Positions 63,884 to 64,000 of a stretch of DNA of 64,000 bases are shown in pieces. The notes under the pieces were generated by a model that worked only from the letters and a program-made list of their open reading frames with translations, had not been told where the DNA came from and did no database searches. The position numbers and the translations under genes are program-made. The DNA comes from Bacillota bacterium (GTDB lineage Bacteria > Bacillota > Desulfotomaculia > Desulfotomaculales > Ammonificaceae), in contig JBFMBK010000012.1 in assembly GCA_040755295.1 (NCBI GenBank), forward strand, positions 1-64,000, given 5' to 3'. How positions within the stretch are numbered: position 1 is the stretch's first letter; each line of letters begins with the position of its first letter.

Positions 63884-64000
63884 ATGGTTTTTATGGTTTC
63901 TTATATCATGGAGGCAAATATATTTTTTAGACCTGACGGCACCGAATACATCTGGGATATAGATGCGGGAGACTGGCAGAAAACCCAACTGGGCTGGTAT
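63884..64000 (+). CDS. Truncated hypothetical ORF at window end
   Basis: ATG 63884 (MVFMVSYIMEANIFFRPDGT) stays open to the last base (39 codons) and has GCGAGGA 9 bases upstream. The ending DAGDWQKTQLGWY is open to the right. Too short to assign; a later start is possible. The DNA from 63561 to here is AT-rich with no other candidate gene. Confidence 0.35.
   Translation, partial: MVFMVSYIMEANIFFRPDGTEYIWDIDAGDWQKTQLGWY

Noticed and set aside
63675-63962. 95-codon plus-strand frame near the window end
   Set aside because: AT-rich, no ribosome site, no recognisable sequence; the truncated frame from 63884 in another phase looks a little better.

Overview
The window looks like a chromosome segment of a monoderm, anaerobic member of the Firmicutes, most likely Clostridia of the Desulfotomaculum/Pelotomaculum type. 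This is inferred from: strong GGAGG ribosome sites with many TTG/GTG starts; a Tad/Flp pilus with no secretin gene; a sortase with an LPFTG substrate; futalosine-route menaquinone genes; selA-selB; and a squalene-hopene-cyclase-like protein. The genus is not certain. Base composition looks even, and I saw no integrase, transposase, phage or CRISPR locus.

Layout. 1-570: RHH/PIN toxin-antitoxin pair on the minus strand, the toxin cut by the window edge. 800-1490: secreted HExxH protein behind a palindromic operator-like site. 2.5-11.0 kb: tad operon (tadE, tadG-like, cpaB, cpaE/tadZ, tadA/cpaF, tadB, tadC, VWA protein). 11.3-14.9 kb, opposite strand: sortase and a 989-aa LPFTG protein with seven SdrD_B-like repeats. 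15.5-19.8 kb: NarL-type signalling island with two degenerate receiver proteins, one histidine kinase and one intact response regulator. 20.0 kb: the 55-codon Flp pilin, a stand-alone transcription unit with its own terminator. 20.4-25.6 kb: GNAT, ferredoxin, GT4, an AP-fold membrane protein and an FAH hydrolase. 25.7-33.7 kb: speD, then a menaquinone cluster (degenerate prenyl synthase, menG, UbiD, UbiA, mqnE, mqnA, mqnC). 33.8-37.6 kb: selA, selB and a likely prenyl-FMN chaperone. 37.8-52.6 kb: alpha-glucan/trehalose region (stand-alone CBM25-like protein, GT4 glucan synthase-like, nucleotidyltransferase/phosphomannomutase-like fusion, cupin, treT, and a minus-strand treZ-GH57-treY operon). 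52.8-63.4 kb: lipoprotein, a 1619-aa kinase/ATPase/TPR/GAF/GGDEF protein, a hopene-cyclase-like protein, hflX and corA. 63.43 kb: tRNA-Leu(CAA), then a terminator and a truncated ORF.

How the genes work together. The pilus operon, the unlinked pilin, the sortase/adhesin pair and the NarL-type regulators make a 20-kb cell-surface module. The mqn genes supply menaquinone from chorismate via aminofutalosine; UbiD needs prenylated FMN, which fits the nearby chaperone candidate. The carbohydrate genes can make a glucan and turn it into trehalose by TreY/TreZ, and also make trehalose from NDP-glucose by TreT.

The non-coding DNA is unusually rich. It holds MITE-like elements with 18-bp inverted ends, degenerate seven-base tandem arrays, a repeat family confined to the 38-43 kb intergenic gaps, and several perfect inverted repeats. 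The strongest leads are the co-varying cysteine pairs in the adhesin repeats, the prenyl synthase that lost both Asp-rich motifs while sitting in the hepS position next to menG, and the dispersed heptamer/MITE-like sequences.
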